From: Desulfobacterales bacterium CG23_combo_of_CG06-09_8_20_14_all_52_9 | Lineage (GTDB): Bacteria; Desulfobacterota; Desulfobacteria; Desulfobacterales; UBA2156 | Assembly (NCBI GenBank): GCA_002771315.1 | Contig: PCSF01000212.1 | Location: forward strand, 6,750-13,113 | DNA: 6,364 bases | Reading direction: 5' to 3' | Shown here: positions 6,258 to 6,364 of the stretch, piece by piece | Layout: each line of letters starts with the position of its first letter | How positions within the stretch are numbered: position 1 is the first letter of the stretch | Translations under genes and position numbers: made by a program | The notes under the pieces: model-generated | Database searches by the model: none | Told to the model about the DNA's origin: nothing | Seen by the model: only the letters and a program-made list of their open reading frames with translations

Positions 6258-6364
6258 TTAGGTGATCCGGGTCCCCACCTGTTCCCCGCACACCACCTTA
6301 CGGATATTTCCTCTCCCCTTGAGATTGAAAATAACAAGAGGCAGCCGATTGTCCATGGCCAGTG
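6258..6364 (-). CDS. pyrH: Uridylate (UMP) kinase, C-terminal end only
   Basis: Only the last 34 codons are in the window, running in from the right edge and ending in TAA. The visible peptide contains LAMDNRLPLVIFNL, then GNIRKVVCGEQVGTRIT, which is the characteristic C-terminus of bacterial hexameric UMP kinases (the family ends in patterns such as NI.RVV.GE.IGT.V). PyrH phosphorylates UMP to UDP with ATP and so feeds UTP and CTP pools. Its position directly before frr is the standard arrangement and backs the call. The catalytic part lies outside the window and cannot be judged. Confidence 0.92.
   Translation of the reverse strand, partial: LAMDNRLPLVIFNLKGRGNIRKVVCGEQVGTRIT

Noticed and set aside
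5443..6261. Open frame of 272 codons on the + strand
   Set aside because: It lies antisense to uppS and frr, both of which show complete family motifs; its protein has no recognisable domain and it has no sensible upstream signal. GC-rich coding often leaves the opposite strand open.
1..6364. Mobile element, CRISPR array, toxin-antitoxin or defence system
   Set aside because: The window is filled by seven recognisable housekeeping genes with almost no space between them; no transposase, regularly spaced repeats, terminal repeats or small paired genes were seen.

Overview
The window holds a compact run of seven co-directional genes, all on the minus strand: pyrH (3' end only) - frr - uppS - cdsA - dxr - rseP - purL (5' 591 codons only). 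Transcription runs from high to low coordinates. Apart from an 80-nt spacer between pyrH and frr, the genes overlap by 4-11 nt or are separated by 10-12 nt. No internal terminator or convincing promoter is visible, so this looks like one long housekeeping operon cut by both window ends.

The order pyrH-frr-uppS-cdsA-dxr-rseP is the widely conserved bacterial block linking translation recycling to envelope and isoprenoid synthesis. PyrH makes UDP from UMP, Frr splits post-termination ribosomes, Dxr commits carbon to the MEP isoprenoid pathway, UppS builds the C55 lipid carrier from its products, CdsA makes CDP-diacylglycerol, and RseP is a membrane-embedded site-2 protease. The less expected member is the last gene: a purine-pathway FGAM synthetase whose N-terminus carries two tandem PurS-like segments fused to a divergent PurL core.

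The organism is probably a Gram-negative bacterium with moderately high GC, plausibly a member of the Desulfobacterota (former Deltaproteobacteria). This is inferred from the gene order, the short single-PDZ RseP and the fused PurS-PurL type; it is not proven from the sequence. The MEP pathway and a full-length UppS confirm a bacterium.

Region by region on the + strand: 1-1773 purL; 1786-2853 rseP; 2864-4033 dxr; 4030-4869 cdsA; 4881-5630 uppS, with a TTG start inside frr; 5620-6177 frr; 6178-6257 spacer with a small inverted repeat; 6258-6364 end of pyrH. I found no mobile element, CRISPR array, RNA gene or defence system. The points worth a second look are the PurS-PurS-PurL architecture, its altered active-site motifs, its place at the end of an envelope operon, a perfect inverted repeat over the purL start codon, and the TTG start of uppS. 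I see no evidence for a wholly new system.
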